In this document: positions 1 through 10,318 of the stretch, in pieces
How the letters are laid out: each line of letters begins with the position of its first letter
Numbering within the stretch: position 1 is the stretch's first letter
Assembly: GCF_001298105.1 (NCBI RefSeq)
Contig: NZ_LGJH01000165.1
Coordinates: 289,424 to 353,423, forward strand
DNA from: Novosphingobium sp. ST904
GTDB lineage: Bacteria > Pseudomonadota > Alphaproteobacteria > Sphingomonadales > Sphingomonadaceae
Length of the DNA stretch: 64,000 nucleotides
Direction of reading: 5' to 3'
The notes under the pieces: generated by a model
Seen by the model: the letters and a program-made list of their open reading frames with translations, nothing else
What the model was told of the DNA's origin: nothing
Databases searched by the model: none
Position numbers and translations under genes: made by a program

Positions 1-708
1 GGCGCGGACCTCGCTCGGCCCCTTGACCGGGATCGGCTCGAAATCGCCAACCAGCGAGAACGAGCGTGCGGCGCGCTCCATCCGCCTCAGCGGCGTCGTG
101 GCTAGGCTGGCCGCAAGCAGGCCCAGCAGGGCACCGGCCACGATGATGAGTTCGAGATAGGGCGGCCCCACGCTGTGCCGGTCCCAACTCCGGTCGGGCC
201 AGAGATCGACGACGTAGCGATATTCGGCGCCCTTCCCGGACTCGACCCGGACGAACCAGCAGTCAGGCAAGGGATCGGTGTTCATGCCGGCAGCATGGGG
301 AAAACGCGAGAACTGGGCGAAGCACTGATCGTTCAGCAGCGGCATCACGAACGCGGGCCTGCCGAGCCGCTCGCTCAGGCGGCGCGAAAAGGCGGGGTCG
401 AAAGAGGTCATCTTCAGCTCGGCACCGGCACCGTGCGCGCCCAGCACTTGTCCGCGCGAAAGCACCTGCTCGGTTTTCTCCGGCTGCCTGTCATAGCGGT
501 GGGCGATGTCCTCTGCGCTTTTCAGGGCGGCTTCGACCTGCTCCTTGCGGAACATCCGGTGGCGCAGGCTGTCCGAGGCCTGTAGGGCCAAAACGGCCGA
601 AGCGGCCATTCCCAGCGAGAGGACAAGCGTAAGGCGCCCCGCCAGCGAACGCGGATAGTCGCGCAGGCGCTTGAACAAACCTGGCCTGTCGGGCTCCGTC
701 ATGGTCAT
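1..708 (-). CDS. sensor histidine kinase, N-terminal part (cut by window edge)
   Basis: Membrane sensor kinase partnered with the OmpR-type regulator just upstream; ATP-dependent autophosphorylation of a histidine would feed that regulator. The reading frame is open for 236 codons to the window edge. It shows an arginine-rich cytoplasmic start, a membrane segment at about residues 25-41, a periplasmic region of about 140 residues, a second membrane segment at about 184-205 and the start of a HAMP-like linker. The dimerisation/phosphoacceptor and ATPase domains lie outside the window, so the kinase call rests on architecture and context. The start ATG overlaps the regulator stop as ATGA, so the two are translationally coupled. 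The ligand cannot be inferred; the divergent efflux operon suggests envelope stress or a toxic compound. Confidence 0.8.
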   Translation of the reverse strand, partial: MTMTEPDRPGLFKRLRDYPRSLAGRLTLVLSLGMAASAVLALQASDSLRHRMFRKEQVEAALKSAEDIAHRYDRQPEKTEQVLSRGQVLGAHGAGAELKMTSFDPAFSRRLSERLGRPAFVMPLLNDQCFAQFSRFPHAAGMNTDPLPDCWFVRVESGKGAEYRYVVDLWPDRSWDRHSVGPPYLELIIVAGALLGLLAASLATTPLRRMERAARSFSLVGDFEPIPVKGPSEVRA

Positions 709-1444
709 TCGAACTCGACTGGTCCGGGCAGGACATAGCCTTCGCTGCGGACGGTGAGGATCAGTTCGTCTCCGCCCGGCTCGCTGGCGAGCTTGTGGCG
801 CAACCGGCTGATCTGGATATCGATCGAGCGATCGAAGGCGACGGTGGCACTGCGTTCCGGCAGCAATTCCTCGCGCGAAAGCACCTGGTTGGGCGCCTCG
901 ATGAAACGGCTGAGCAAGCGGTACTCCGCGGAGGACAGCATCACGAGGCGCTCGTCATTGGTCACCAGTCTGCGCTGGTGCAGATCGAGCCGCCATGGAC
1001 CAAACCGGGCGAAACGGGCAACGCGCGGCCGGCCGTGATCGAATATCCGCGAGCGGCGCAGGAGATTGCGAACCCGTGCCAGCAGTTCGCGTGGCTCGAA
1101 CGGCTTGGTCAGATAATCATCGGCGCCCAGTTCCAGCCCCAGAACCCGGTCGATAGGTCCCTCGCGCGCGGTCACCATCATGATCGCGCCCTGATGCCCG
1201 GAAACGCGCAAGTCCCGGCAGATGTCGAGGCCGTCTCCATCCGGCAGGTTGAGATCGAGGATCAGCAGGTCGACCGGATCGCCCTGAAGAATGGCGCGCA
1301 GATCCGCGACCGTACCGACCGAATCCACGTGCTGCGGTTCACGCGAAAGCTGCGCGGCGATCAGTTCGCGAATGTCGGGATCGTCCTCGAGGACATGATG
1401 CGCCCCTCCGGCGCATCGCTCTGCGGGATCATGAATGAGGTCAT
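705..1444 (-). CDS. OmpR/PhoB-family response regulator, frameshifted near its start
   Basis: Two-component transcription factor: an N-terminal receiver with the acidic pocket EDDPD, phosphoacceptor Asp in LILDLNLP and the conserved Lys in LTKPF, followed by a C-terminal winged helix with the RSIDIQISRLRHKL recognition region. The likely start is the ATG at 1444, about 10 bases after a GAGGGG ribosome site; that frame encodes a plausible beginning ending in EGRIM, then one base is missing at about 1393-1395 and the rest continues as VLEDDPDI in the next frame. Restoring one G gives about 246 aa, normal for the family. It is coupled by ATGA to the kinase downstream and divergent from the RND efflux genes, the obvious candidate target. 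Confidence 0.88.
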
Positions 1445-1596
1445 AAACGCGCTGCCCCTCGAAGTCTGCCCCGATGATACACGATGAAACAATAGGCTAC
1501 GCCCGGCAACCTGACGATACGCGTCGATCCTTGCCCCCGCTTGCTGCGGCGCACAATTGCGAAACCGAGCTGCAACTGTGCACAGGAGCCTTCCGC

Positions 1597-2730
1597 TTGC
1601 GCCCCTCCTTCCAACATCTCGCCATGGTCTCGGCGCTTGCTTTGTCCGCCATGAGCCTCGGCGGCTGCGGCCAGCAGCAGGCCATGCCGCAGCAGGACGT
1701 CGAAGTCGGCGTGGTCACGCTGACGGCCGAGCCGGTAACAGTCTCCACCACGCTTTCCGGCCGCACCGCCGCGACGACCGTTGCCGAGGTTCGACCACAG
1801 GTGGACGGCGTGATCCAGTCCCGGCTCTTCGAGGAAGGCTCGCTCGTCCATGCCGGCCAGCCTCTGTACCAGATCGACGCGCGCCTTTACCGCGCATCTC
1901 TCGATACGTCCCGTGCACAGCTGGAAAGCGCGCAGGCCGATCTTTACAGCGCCGAGGCCAAGGCCCGCCGCTATCGAACCCTGGGCGATAGCGAAGCGGT
2001 CAGCGGTCAAGACAAGGACGAGACGATCGCCGCCGCCCGCGCCGCACAGGCTGCGGTGCACCAGTATCAGGCAACCAGTCGCAGCGCCGCGGTGAACCTG
2101 GAGTTCACCCGCGTTCTCGCGCCGATCACCGGCCGTATCGGCCGTTCCTCGGTGACGAAGGGCGCGCTTGTTACCGCCAGCCAGACCGACGCCATGGCGA
2201 CGATCCAGCAACTCGACCCGATCTTCGTCGATATCACCCAGTCCTCCGCCGAACTGCTTCGCCTGCGGAGCGCGCTGGCCAAGGGCAACATGCTTCCGGC
2301 CAGTGCGAAAGTGACGCTGACTTTGGAGGATGGCACCGTCTACCCCCAGCAGGGGACCATCGAGTTCAGCGAAGTCAACGTCGATCCCGAGGCAGGCACG
2401 GTCACCCTGCGCGCGAAGTTCCCCAATCCCGATGGTCTCCTGCTCCCCGGCATGTTCGTGAACGTGGCCGCGCCGCAAGGCGTTGTGCGCAACGGCATTC
2501 TTGCCCCGCAGCAGGGGATTTCGCGCGACGCCAAGGGCGACGGGACGGCGCTCGTCGTCGATGCTGCGGGCAAGGTCGAACAGCGCAAGGTCACGACCGG
2601 CCAGGCTATCGGCAACAAGTGGCTGATAACCAGCGGACTGAAGGCAGGCGACCGCCTGATCGTGGAGGGAACCGACAAGGCCCGCACCGGGGCCAGGGTC
2701 AAGGCCGTCACCGTAAAGCAGGGCGACTGA
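1597..2730 (+). CDS. RND efflux periplasmic adaptor lipoprotein
   Basis: Membrane-fusion protein of the AcrA/MexA family linking the inner-membrane pump to the outer-membrane channel. A TTG start at 1597 is preferred over the ATG at 1474 in the same frame: it has an AGGAG site 8 bases upstream and leaves a clean lipoprotein signal with a lipobox SLGGC at about residue 20. The biotinyl-lipoyl half-motif (RPQVDGVIQSRLFEEGSLV region) is followed by a coiled-coil hairpin rich in Ala, Glu and Arg (about residues 95-165) and the matching second half (INGRIGRSSV-like, ITGRIGRS). Length from TTG is 377 aa, typical. The pump begins 5 bases after the stop, so the two are co-transcribed. Confidence 0.92.
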   Translation: MRPSFQHLAMVSALALSAMSLGGCGQQQAMPQQDVEVGVVTLTAEPVTVSTTLSGRTAATTVAEVRPQVDGVIQSRLFEEGSLVHAGQPLYQIDARLYRASLDTSRAQLESAQADLYSAEAKARRYRTLGDSEAVSGQDKDETIAAARAAQAAVHQYQATSRSAAVNLEFTRVLAPITGRIGRSSVTKGALVTASQTDAMATIQQLDPIFVDITQSSAELLRLRSALAKGNMLPASAKVTLTLEDGTVYPQQGTIEFSEVNVDPEAGTVTLRAKFPNPDGLLLPGMFVNVAAPQGVVRNGILAPQQGISRDAKGDGTALVVDAAGKVEQRKVTTGQAIGNKWLITSGLKAGDRLIVEGTDKARTGARVKAVTVKQGD

Positions 2731-2734
2731 TCCC

Positions 2735-5700
2735 ATGAACCTCAGTCGCTATTTCATTGACAGGCCGATCTTCGCCTGGGTCATCGCCATCATCGTCATG
2801 ATGGCCGGCATCGCCGGTATCATGAGCCTTCCCGTCGCCCAGTATCCCGACGTTGCGCCGCCTTCCGTCACTGTCAGCGCCACCTATCCCGGCGCTTCGG
2901 CGCAGACGCTGGAAAATTCGGTGACGCAGGTCATCGAGCAGCAGCTTACCGGCATCGACAACCTGCTCTACTTCTCATCCAGCTCGGACAGTTCCGGTTC
3001 GGCCTCCGTCACCGCGACGTTCGCCAAGGGCACCGATCCGGACGTTGCGCAAGTGCAGGTCCAGAACAAGGTCCAGCAAGCCAACTCACGCCTGCCGACC
3101 CAGGTGCAGCAGCAAGGCCTGACCGTCACCAAGTCGGCCTCGGACATGCTGCTTGTCGTCGGCTCTACGACCAGAGCGACAAGAGCAGCGACAGCGACGT
3201 TGCCGATTATCTGGTCTCCAACTTCCAGGACGATCTTGCCCGCGTGAACGGCGTGGGCGGGGTGCGGGTCTTCGGCGCGCAATATGCGATGAGGATCTGG
3301 CTCGATCCCACCAGGATGGCCGCGCGCCAATTGATCCCCTCCGACGTCACGAGCGCGATTTCGGCACAGAACGTTGACTTGTCCGCCGGACAACTCGGCG
3401 CCGAACCGCTCGCCAAGGGGCAGATGCTGAACGCGGTCGTCAAGGCCAAGTCGCGCTTGCAGACCCCCGCCCAGTTCCGCCAGATCGTCGTCAAGACGCT
3501 GTCGGACGGGTCGATCGTGCGTCTCTCAGATGTCGCCCGGGTCGAACTCGGGCAGGAGAGCTATTCCAGTTCGGCTCGCCTCAACGGGCATCCCGCCTCG
3601 GGTATCGCCATCGAACTGGCCTCCGGCGCCGATGCCCTCAAGACCGTCGCCGCCGTAAAGGCGCGGGTGGACGAACTCGCGCATGACCTGCCGGACGGAT
3701 ACAAGCTCGCCTATGCCCGCGACACCAGCGACTTCGTCAAGCTTTCGATCAAGGAAGTGATCGAGACGCTGGTGATCGCCATCATCCTCGTCGTTCTGGT
3801 GATGTATGCCTTCCTCCAGAGCTGGCGCGCGACGCTGGTGCCGGCAATTGCCGTGCCGGTTGTCCTGATGGGCACCTTCGGCATCCTCGCGCTGCTGGGC
3901 TACTCGATCAATACGCTGACCCTGTTCGCAATGGTGCTCGCCATCGGCTTGCTGGTGGACGACGCCATCGTCGTGGTCGAGAATGTCGAGCGCCTGATGC
4001 ACGAGGATGGGCTCAGCCCCTATGGCGCCACGGTACGCTCGATGGACGAGATCGGCTCCGCACTTGTGGGCATCGCGCTGGTGCTGTCGGCGGTGCTCTT
4101 GCCGATGGCGTTCTTCGGCGGGTCGACCGGGGTGATCTACCGCCAGTTCTCGATCACCATCGTCTCGGCCATGGGGCTTTCGGTACTGACGGCGCTGATC
4201 CTCTCGCCCGCGCTCTGCTCGACCATGCTCGTGGCCAAGGAGCACGCCGATGCCGAGCGCGAACCCGCATCTCGCCTGCGCGGTGCACCCCGGCGGTTGC
4301 AACACAGGCTCGACGGATGGTTCGGCAGCTTCAACCGCTGGTTCGACCGCATGACCGGCCGTTATGTCGATACGACGGAGAAACTCATCGCCCGCCGCCG
4401 TATCTGGCTCGCAGTCTATGGACTGGTGATCGTGGCACTCGTGATTGTCTTCATGCGCCTGCCGACCGGCTTCCTGCCTACAGAGGACCAGGGCCAGGTC
4501 ATGGTGGTCTACCAGCTTCCCGCCGGCGCCACTTCCGAACGGACTGACAAGGTTCGCGAACAGATCGAGCAAGCCTTCAGGTCGGAAGGCGCGAACGTGC
4601 CCCTGCGCTTCACCATCGGCGGTTTCAGCTTCAATGGAGCCGGCCAGAACGCAGGCATGGGCTTTGCCAGCCTTGCCCCCTTCGATGATCGCAAGGACTC
4701 CGAAAAGTCCGCGCAGGCCATCAGCGGCCGCGTCATGGCCAAGCTGGCGAAGATCCGCGATGCGCAAGTCTTCGTGATGACCCCGCCTTCGATCCAGGGC
4801 CTCGGCCAGTCGAACGGCTTCACCTTCCAGCTCCTCAATTCGACGAACATGGACCGCGAGAAATTCGTCGCCCTGCGGGACAAGCTGATCGCCGCCGCCA
4901 ACCAGAGCTCCAAACTCTCGCAGGTCCGCGCTTCCTCTCTGCCGGACACGCCCCAGTTCGACATCAATTACGACGATGCCAAGCTGTCGGTCCTCGGCCT
5001 TTCGGTGGCCAATGCAACCGATACGCTCAGCACGGCCTGGGGCGGCACCTACGTCAACGATTTCATCGATCGCGGACGGGTGAAGAAGGTCTACGTACAG
5101 GGAGAGGCAAGCGCGCGAATGCTGCCGAGCGATCTCGACAAGTGGTTCGTCCGCTCGACCGCCGCCACCAATGCCGATGGGACCAGCAAGATGGTTCCCT
5201 TCTCGGCCTTCACGACGATGAACTGGGAAACCGGCCCGAACAGCCTTTCCCGCTTCAACGGCCGTTCGTCCTATACGATCCAGGGCGATGCCGGGTCTGG
5301 ATACAGCTCGGGAGACGCGATGAAGGAGATGGTCGCCCTGCAACAGAAGCTCGCGCCCGGCACGAGCTATGCCTGGAGCGACCTGTCCTATCAGCAGAAC
5401 CAGTCCAGCGGTCAGGCCGTTTACCTTTACGCCCTTTCGATCGCCGTGGTGTTCCTGTGCCTTGCGGCGCTTTACGAAAGCTGGTCGGTGCCGCTGGCGG
5501 TTCTGCTGGTGATCCCGCTCGGCGTGATCGGCGCGGTGCTGGCGGTGGCGGTACGCGGGCTGGAAAACGACATCTACTTCCAGGTCGGCCTGCTGACCGC
5601 CATCGGACTTGCGGCCAAGAACGCGATCCTGATCGTGGAATTTGCCGAGCAGGCGTGGCGAGACGGCCGCGACATGCTCCATGCGGCGCTGGAGGCGGCC

Positions 5701-6003
5701 CGCGTGCGCCTGCGCCCGATCATGATGACCTCTATCGCCTTCATGGCCGGCGTCATTCCGCTTGCGATCGCCAGTGGAGCAGGCGCCCAGGGGCGTATCG
5801 CCATAGGCACGGCGGTGCTTGGCGGCATGTTCACCGCCACCGCGCTGGCGATCTTCTATGTGCCGATGTTCTTCGTCATTGTTGCCGGGCTCTTCCACCG
5901 AGGGGGCTCAGGCACGACTGACGGGAGCGCCGGCGCTGCCCGGAACCTGCGGCAAGGGTCACATGCCGAAGTTCCGGGCGCCCCATCAGAGGGCGATGGC
6001 TGA
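2735..6003 (+). CDS. RND multidrug efflux permease (HAE1/AcrB type), frameshifted
   Basis: Proton-driven trimeric inner-membrane pump. The N-terminus (first membrane helix, VAQYPDVAPP) matches HAE1 pumps. The TM4 proton-relay pair is visible in LLVDDAIVVVENVER and the TM10 lysine in LAAKNAILIVEFAEQ. The frame breaks at 3161-3164, where GGC-CTC-TAC has become GGCTCTAC (one C missing); the second frame continues immediately with LYDQSDKSSD-type sequence. Restored length is about 1089 aa; AcrB is about 1049, the excess being a Gly/Ala-rich tail after the last helix. The adaptor is upstream and the outer-membrane channel downstream after a 139-base gap with a strong hairpin. Confidence 0.93.
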
Positions 6004-6088
6004 CGGCATTCGGCTTGGCATCCCGTTTACATCCCCTTTCCCCCACATTCACCGGCGCGGAACAGTCGCACCCTCCCGCGCCGGTGAA

Positions 6089-6120
6089 GCCCGGAGCCCC
6101 TTCAGGTCGGGGCTCCGGGC
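6089..6120 (+). terminator. 12-bp perfect hairpin between pump and outer-membrane channel genes
   Basis: Perfect arms GCCCGGAGCCCC and GGGGCTCCGGGC around an 8-base loop, 23 bases before the channel gene. There is no T-run after it, so it is a weak candidate for factor-independent termination. Partial attenuation of the distal gene or mRNA end protection fits equally well. Confidence 0.5.
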
Positions 6121-6142
6121 GCCTTCATCGAGGAATGATCCG

Positions 6143-7549
6143 ATGCGCCGTACCCTGATCCCGCTCATTCTCGCCGCCGGTTCGCTGGCCGGGTGCAACA
6201 TGGCGCCCCGCTACGTCCAGCCCGAGGCGGCCGCTCCACTGCAGTGGCCGCAAGGCGCCGCCTATGCCCCGGCAGAAGCGGGCGAGGCCGGCCTTCCCTG
6301 GCGGGCCCTGTTCGCCGATCCCCGCCTGCAAACGGTGATCGAGCGGGCGCTGGCGAACAACCGGAACCTTCAGGCCAGTCTTGCCAACGTGGCTTCGGCG
6401 CGCGCGCAGTATCATGTCGAACGTTCGTACCAGTTGCCGACACTAGCCGGAACGGCAAGCGCGAGCGCCACGCGGGGCCTCAAGAGCTCGCAGGGCGATA
6501 GCCAGAGCTACGATGCGAACATCGGTGCCAGCGCTTTCGAACTGGACCTGTTCGGCCGCCTCAGGAACCAGAGCCGGGAGGCTCTCGAGACTTATCTTTC
6601 CACCGAGTCCGGCTATCGCGCGGCGCGCCTCACGCTGGTGGCAAACGCCGCGACCGCCTACATAACACTCGCGTCCGACCGCGACCTGCTGTCGCTCGCC
6701 GAGCAGACGCGCGACAGCGGACGCCGTTCGGTGGAATTGACGCAAAGACTGCTCAAATCGGGCCTTGCCGCAGCGGGAGACCTGGCTGCCGCGCAGACGG
6801 TGCTGGAACAGGCGACTTCCGACCTCGCTTCGCAGACGACGCTGGTCGCGCAGGACCGCAATGCGCTGGAATTGTTGGTGGGCGGCCCCGTGGAAGACGC
6901 CCTGCTGCCCGCGTCGCTGGCGGAACTCGACACGCGCATCGGGCAGGTTCCGGCGGGGCTGTCGTCCGATGTCCTCCTGCGGCGACCCGACGTCGTGGAG
7001 GCGGAGCATCAGCTCAAGGCCACATATTCCCAGATCGGCGCGGCCCGCGCCGCGTTCTTCCCGACCATCTCGCTGACGTCCGCTCTTGGCCTTGCCAGCA
7101 CTGCGCTGGCAGATCTGTTCACCGGCGGCGCGCTCGGCGCCAGCGGCACGGCGAGCGCCAGCCTGCCGATCCTTGGCGGCACGAACAAGGGCAACCTTGA
7201 ATATGCGAAGGCGCAGCAGGAATACTACCTTGCCGCTTACCGGGCGGCGGTGCAGTCCGCATTCCGGGACGTGGCCGATGCGCTTGCCCGGCGCGGCACC
7301 ATCACCAGTCAGCGCACCGCGCAGGACCGGCTGGTTACCGCAGCACAGAAGAGCTACGATCTGGCGGATGCCCAATACCGGGCCGGAACGGATACCTACC
7401 TGAACGCGCTCGTCGCCCAGCGTTCTCTCTATGCCTATCGCCAGACGCGGATTGCGACAATTCTGGCGGACCTCACCAACCGCGTGACCGTTTACAGCGC
7501 GATTGGTGCGGACGATACGCTGGCAGAGGAGAAGGCCTCAGGAAACTGA
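6143..7549 (+). CDS. RND efflux outer-membrane channel lipoprotein (NodT/OprM family)
   Basis: Outer-membrane exit duct of the tripartite pump. The ATG at 6143 has GAGGAA 7 bases upstream and starts a lipoprotein signal ending in SLAGC; the frame is open further upstream but that part is not protein-like. The mature protein carries the two OEP repeats (long helices with A/L/Q-rich heptads) and the family phrase VLLRRPDVVEAEHQLKA in the middle. The 468 aa length is typical. It completes the adaptor-pump-channel set, and ends 15 bases from a convergent thioesterase gene. Confidence 0.93.
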   Translation: MRRTLIPLILAAGSLAGCNMAPRYVQPEAAAPLQWPQGAAYAPAEAGEAGLPWRALFADPRLQTVIERALANNRNLQASLANVASARAQYHVERSYQLPTLAGTASASATRGLKSSQGDSQSYDANIGASAFELDLFGRLRNQSREALETYLSTESGYRAARLTLVANAATAYITLASDRDLLSLAEQTRDSGRRSVELTQRLLKSGLAAAGDLAAAQTVLEQATSDLASQTTLVAQDRNALELLVGGPVEDALLPASLAELDTRIGQVPAGLSSDVLLRRPDVVEAEHQLKATYSQIGAARAAFFPTISLTSALGLASTALADLFTGGALGASGTASASLPILGGTNKGNLEYAKAQQEYYLAAYRAAVQSAFRDVADALARRGTITSQRTAQDRLVTAAQKSYDLADAQYRAGTDTYLNALVAQRSLYAYRQTRIATILADLTNRVTVYSAIGADDTLAEEKASGN

Positions 7550-7563
7550 GGCCTGCGGCGGCC

Positions 7564-7984
7564 TTATTCGCCGGTGTCGCGGCTTTCCGGAGCAAAGAAA
7601 TGCTGGATCACTTCGCGGGCCAGCCTGGCCGGCCGCATGGTGGAAGCATCCAGGCAGCACCAGCTCGACTTGACTTCGGCCAGCACTTCCTCGCCGCGAC
7701 GGATGATGGTTTCGTAGAACGCCCGCGCACCCTGCACTTTTTTCGAGCAGGACCGTGGCGATCACGTCATCGTCGATGAAGGTCGGCTTGCGATAGGTGA
7801 TTTCGTGCTTGAGCGCGACCCAGAGATGCTGCGCGACCGCTTCGGTGGGCGCAAGCGCCCGCCAATGATCGAGCACGGCATCCTGCACCCACTTCAGATA
7901 GCTGGCATTGTTGACATGCCCCATGAAGTCGATGTCGACCGGGTCGATGCCAATGGGATAGCTGTGGGGAATCGCGTTGCTCAC
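7564..7984 (-). CDS. acyl-CoA thioesterase, hotdog fold (YbgC/FcbB type), frameshifted
   Basis: Hydrolyses acyl-CoA esters in the cytoplasm. The motif DPVDIDFMGHVNNASYLKW carries the 4-hydroxybenzoyl-CoA thioesterase-like active-site Asp and the His-Val-Asn-Asn turn. After LLEK the frame is broken by one extra A in a run of six (7738-7743); with five As the protein continues VQGARAFYETIIRRGEE and ends APESRDTGE at 7564, giving 139 aa, the family size. The substrate cannot be read from the sequence. It is convergent with the efflux operon and not obviously co-transcribed with anything. Confidence 0.85.
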
Positions 7985-8102
7985 GTCCCCGAAAGTAACA
8001 GTTCAGGCCCCCCACAGATAGCGGAAATGGGGGAAACGCCGAGATTTCCTCGGAATGAGGCAGTAACCTGCGGTTTTAATGTGGAATGATCGAAAGAGGA
8101 AA

Positions 8103-8135
8103 GGCCCGCGGATCGTTGCGATCGGTCCGCGAGCC
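8103..8135 (-). terminator. rho-independent terminator of the chemoreceptor gene
   Basis: On the minus strand a 10-bp stem (GGCTCGCGGA with TCCGCGGGCC, one mismatch) and a 13-base loop are followed by a T-rich stretch TTTCCTCTTTC, 14 bases after the chemoreceptor stop codon. Confidence 0.7.
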
Positions 8136-8148
8136 TCGTTTCATCGTA

Positions 8149-10296
8149 TCAGGCCGCCGCGGTGTAGCGAGCCGGGCTCCGGCCGCCGCCCGTGTCGAAG
8201 CGGGCCGCCTGATCGTTGAGCGAAATCGCCTCGGTCGTCAGGTTGCGTGCCGCGGCCGAAGTTTCCTCGACCATGGCGGCGTTCTGCTGGGTCGACTGGT
8301 CCATGGTGGAAACCGCGACCGTGATCTGGCTGATCGCCGACGATTGCGCCTGATTGTCTTCGGCCATCTGTCCGAGCAGGGTGTGAACCTCGCCCACCCC
8401 GCCCGAGATGGTCTCGAACGCGGCATCGACACGCTGCACCGCGTCAACGGCGGTCACGATGTCCGTCTGCGTCACGGTAAGCTGGTCACGCGCACGCTTG
8501 GCCTCTTCCTCGGCCCGCATGGCAAGCGCGGAAACCAGATCGGCGACGACCGCGAAACCGCGCCCGGCATCTCCGGCGCGCCCGGCCTCGACGGCGGCGT
8601 TCATGGCGAGGACGCGGGTCTGGAACGCGATCTTGTCTACGCCTTCGATAACCTGGTCGATGCCCTTTGCGCTCAGGCTCACGCGGTCCATCGCCTGAAC
8701 GGCCTCGCCAGCCACGGTGCGGCCACCGGCAACGGTCGAGAGAGCCTCGTCGGCGCGGCGCACGGTCTGCGATGCCGCGGTTGCGGAAGCCTTCAGGCGG
8801 TGGTCGATCTGGACGAGCGCCGCCGAGGTTTCCTCAAGGCTGGCGGCGTTGGACTCGGTCCGCCGGGCAAGGTCTTCCGATGCCTGGGCGATTTCCTCCG
8901 ACCCGGTGCGAATGCCAACGGCGCTGTTCGTTACGGCACCGATCATGCGGCGCAATTCGCCAAGGGCGGCGTTGAAGTTTTCCTTCAGTGCGGCATATCC
9001 CGCCGGGAACGGCGCGGAAATCTCTGCCGTGAGGTCGCCCCGCGTCAGCGCGTCGAGCCCGGCACCGACGGCGCTGGTGACGATACGCTGTTCCTCGGCC
9101 GAACGATGGTCGGCTTCCGCCCGATCTTCCGCGGCCTGACGGAACACATCCGCTGCGCGGGCCATCGTGCCGATCTCGTCCTGACGGTCCAGTTCGGGAA
9201 TGGCGCAGTGATCGCCCTTGGCCAGACGATCGACAGCGCGGCTCAGTCCGGCGATCGGTTTGCCGATGATGCTGCCGGCCGCGTAGAACAGGCTGGCGAG
9301 GACCGCCGCCACGATGACGAGGCCACCGATCACGAGTTGCCATGCCATCGAGCGAGCCGGCGCAGAAATGGTCGCCTCCGGCACGTCGAGAACGAGACCC
9401 CAGGTGGTATTGAGCCCCTGAAGCGCGATCGGGCGAATGACACGGCGCGTGGGCACGCCGCCGATGTCGAGATCGTTGAGCACGCGGGTCTCGCCGCTGG
9501 CAAGAGCGGCTTTCACCTCATCGAGACCGGCACCTTCATAGGGCTTGCCGAGCTGGGCAGGATCTGGATTGGCCACCCATGTTGCCGAGGAGGACAGGAG
9601 CATCACGCGGCCCGTCCCAAACGGCTTGAGCGCTGAAAGACGCTCGGAGAGGCTGCCCAGCTCCATGTCCACGCCGACCACGCCGATAACCTTGTCCCCG
9701 GACCTGACCGGATCGGTGATCGATGTCATCAGGATGGTCTTGCCGTCCACGTCATAGGCATAGGGATCGACGATCGCGCCCTTTCCGCTTTCGAATGCCG
9801 CCCGGAAATACGGCTTTTCGTAAGCTCCGGCCTCGTTGTTCGGCATTTGCGTCAGCACGCCGTTGCTCTTCACCCAGTATGGCGTGAAGTTGCCGTCTCC
9901 GCTGGAGCCGGGAAGCCCGCCCTTGCCGGCATCGGCACCATCCCACTGGTTGGGCTGGATCATCGTCCAGCTTCCCAATGCCACTTTCGATTCCAGGAGG
10001 TCCGTCTTGAGCACCAGCAGGGCCGCGCCGCGATCGCGCATTCCGGCGGCATGCATCTTGCCCAGAGCCGAAGCCATGGAACGCGCCGTCGCCTCGAAAG
10101 TGGCGATATCGGTACTGACGCGGTTGCCCTCCGCATCGGCCTGGGCAACGGCGGACTGATCCGACAGTGTCCCCACGACCGAGCCGGTTTCCACGACAAC
10201 AGCGGTAAAGCCGAGCAGGAGCAGCAAGGCGATCGCCAGTCCGGCCACCGTCATCAGCTTGCCCGCAATGCGCATGCGACTGAACAGGTCTTTCAT
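8149..10296 (-). CDS. methyl-accepting chemotaxis protein with dCache sensor
   Basis: Inner-membrane chemoreceptor signalling to CheA/CheW. Layout: membrane segment at about residues 12-34; periplasmic double-Cache domain at about 40-316, with the characteristic PYFRAAFESGKGAIVDPY and GVVGVDMEL phrases; second membrane segment at about 317-341; HAMP; then a long helical signalling domain. The hairpin tip is recognisable (AGRAGDAGRGFAVVADLV) although slightly divergent from the usual EAARAGE form. It is the last gene of a minus-strand series, starting 22 bases after the TorF porin stop, so the two are probably one transcript. dCache receptors usually bind amino acids, organic acids or amines; the ligand here is unknown. 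Confidence 0.93.
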   Translation of the reverse strand: MKDLFSRMRIAGKLMTVAGLAIALLLLLGFTAVVVETGSVVGTLSDQSAVAQADAEGNRVSTDIATFEATARSMASALGKMHAAGMRDRGAALLVLKTDLLESKVALGSWTMIQPNQWDGADAGKGGLPGSSGDGNFTPYWVKSNGVLTQMPNNEAGAYEKPYFRAAFESGKGAIVDPYAYDVDGKTILMTSITDPVRSGDKVIGVVGVDMELGSLSERLSALKPFGTGRVMLLSSSATWVANPDPAQLGKPYEGAGLDEVKAALASGETRVLNDLDIGGVPTRRVIRPIALQGLNTTWGLVLDVPEATISAPARSMAWQLVIGGLVIVAAVLASLFYAAGSIIGKPIAGLSRAVDRLAKGDHCAIPELDRQDEIGTMARAADVFRQAAEDRAEADHRSAEEQRIVTSAVGAGLDALTRGDLTAEISAPFPAGYAALKENFNAALGELRRMIGAVTNSAVGIRTGSEEIAQASEDLARRTESNAASLEETSAALVQIDHRLKASATAASQTVRRADEALSTVAGGRTVAGEAVQAMDRVSLSAKGIDQVIEGVDKIAFQTRVLAMNAAVEAGRAGDAGRGFAVVADLVSALAMRAEEEAKRARDQLTVTQTDIVTAVDAVQRVDAAFETISGGVGEVHTLLGQMAEDNQAQSSAISQITVAVSTMDQSTQQNAAMVEETSAAARNLTTEAISLNDQAARFDTGGGRSPARYTAAA

Positions 10297-10318
10297 TTAA
10301 AAGCTCCAGAAGAAATCT

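Noticed and set aside
491..736. Short minus-strand frame across the regulator/kinase junction
   Set aside because: Out of frame with both real genes, which overlap by ATGA exactly there.
3526..5898. Long minus-strand open frame (790 codons) opposite the RND pump
   Set aside because: Shadow of a GC-rich gene: Arg/His/Asp-rich composition, no recognisable domain, and the plus strand has full family motifs.
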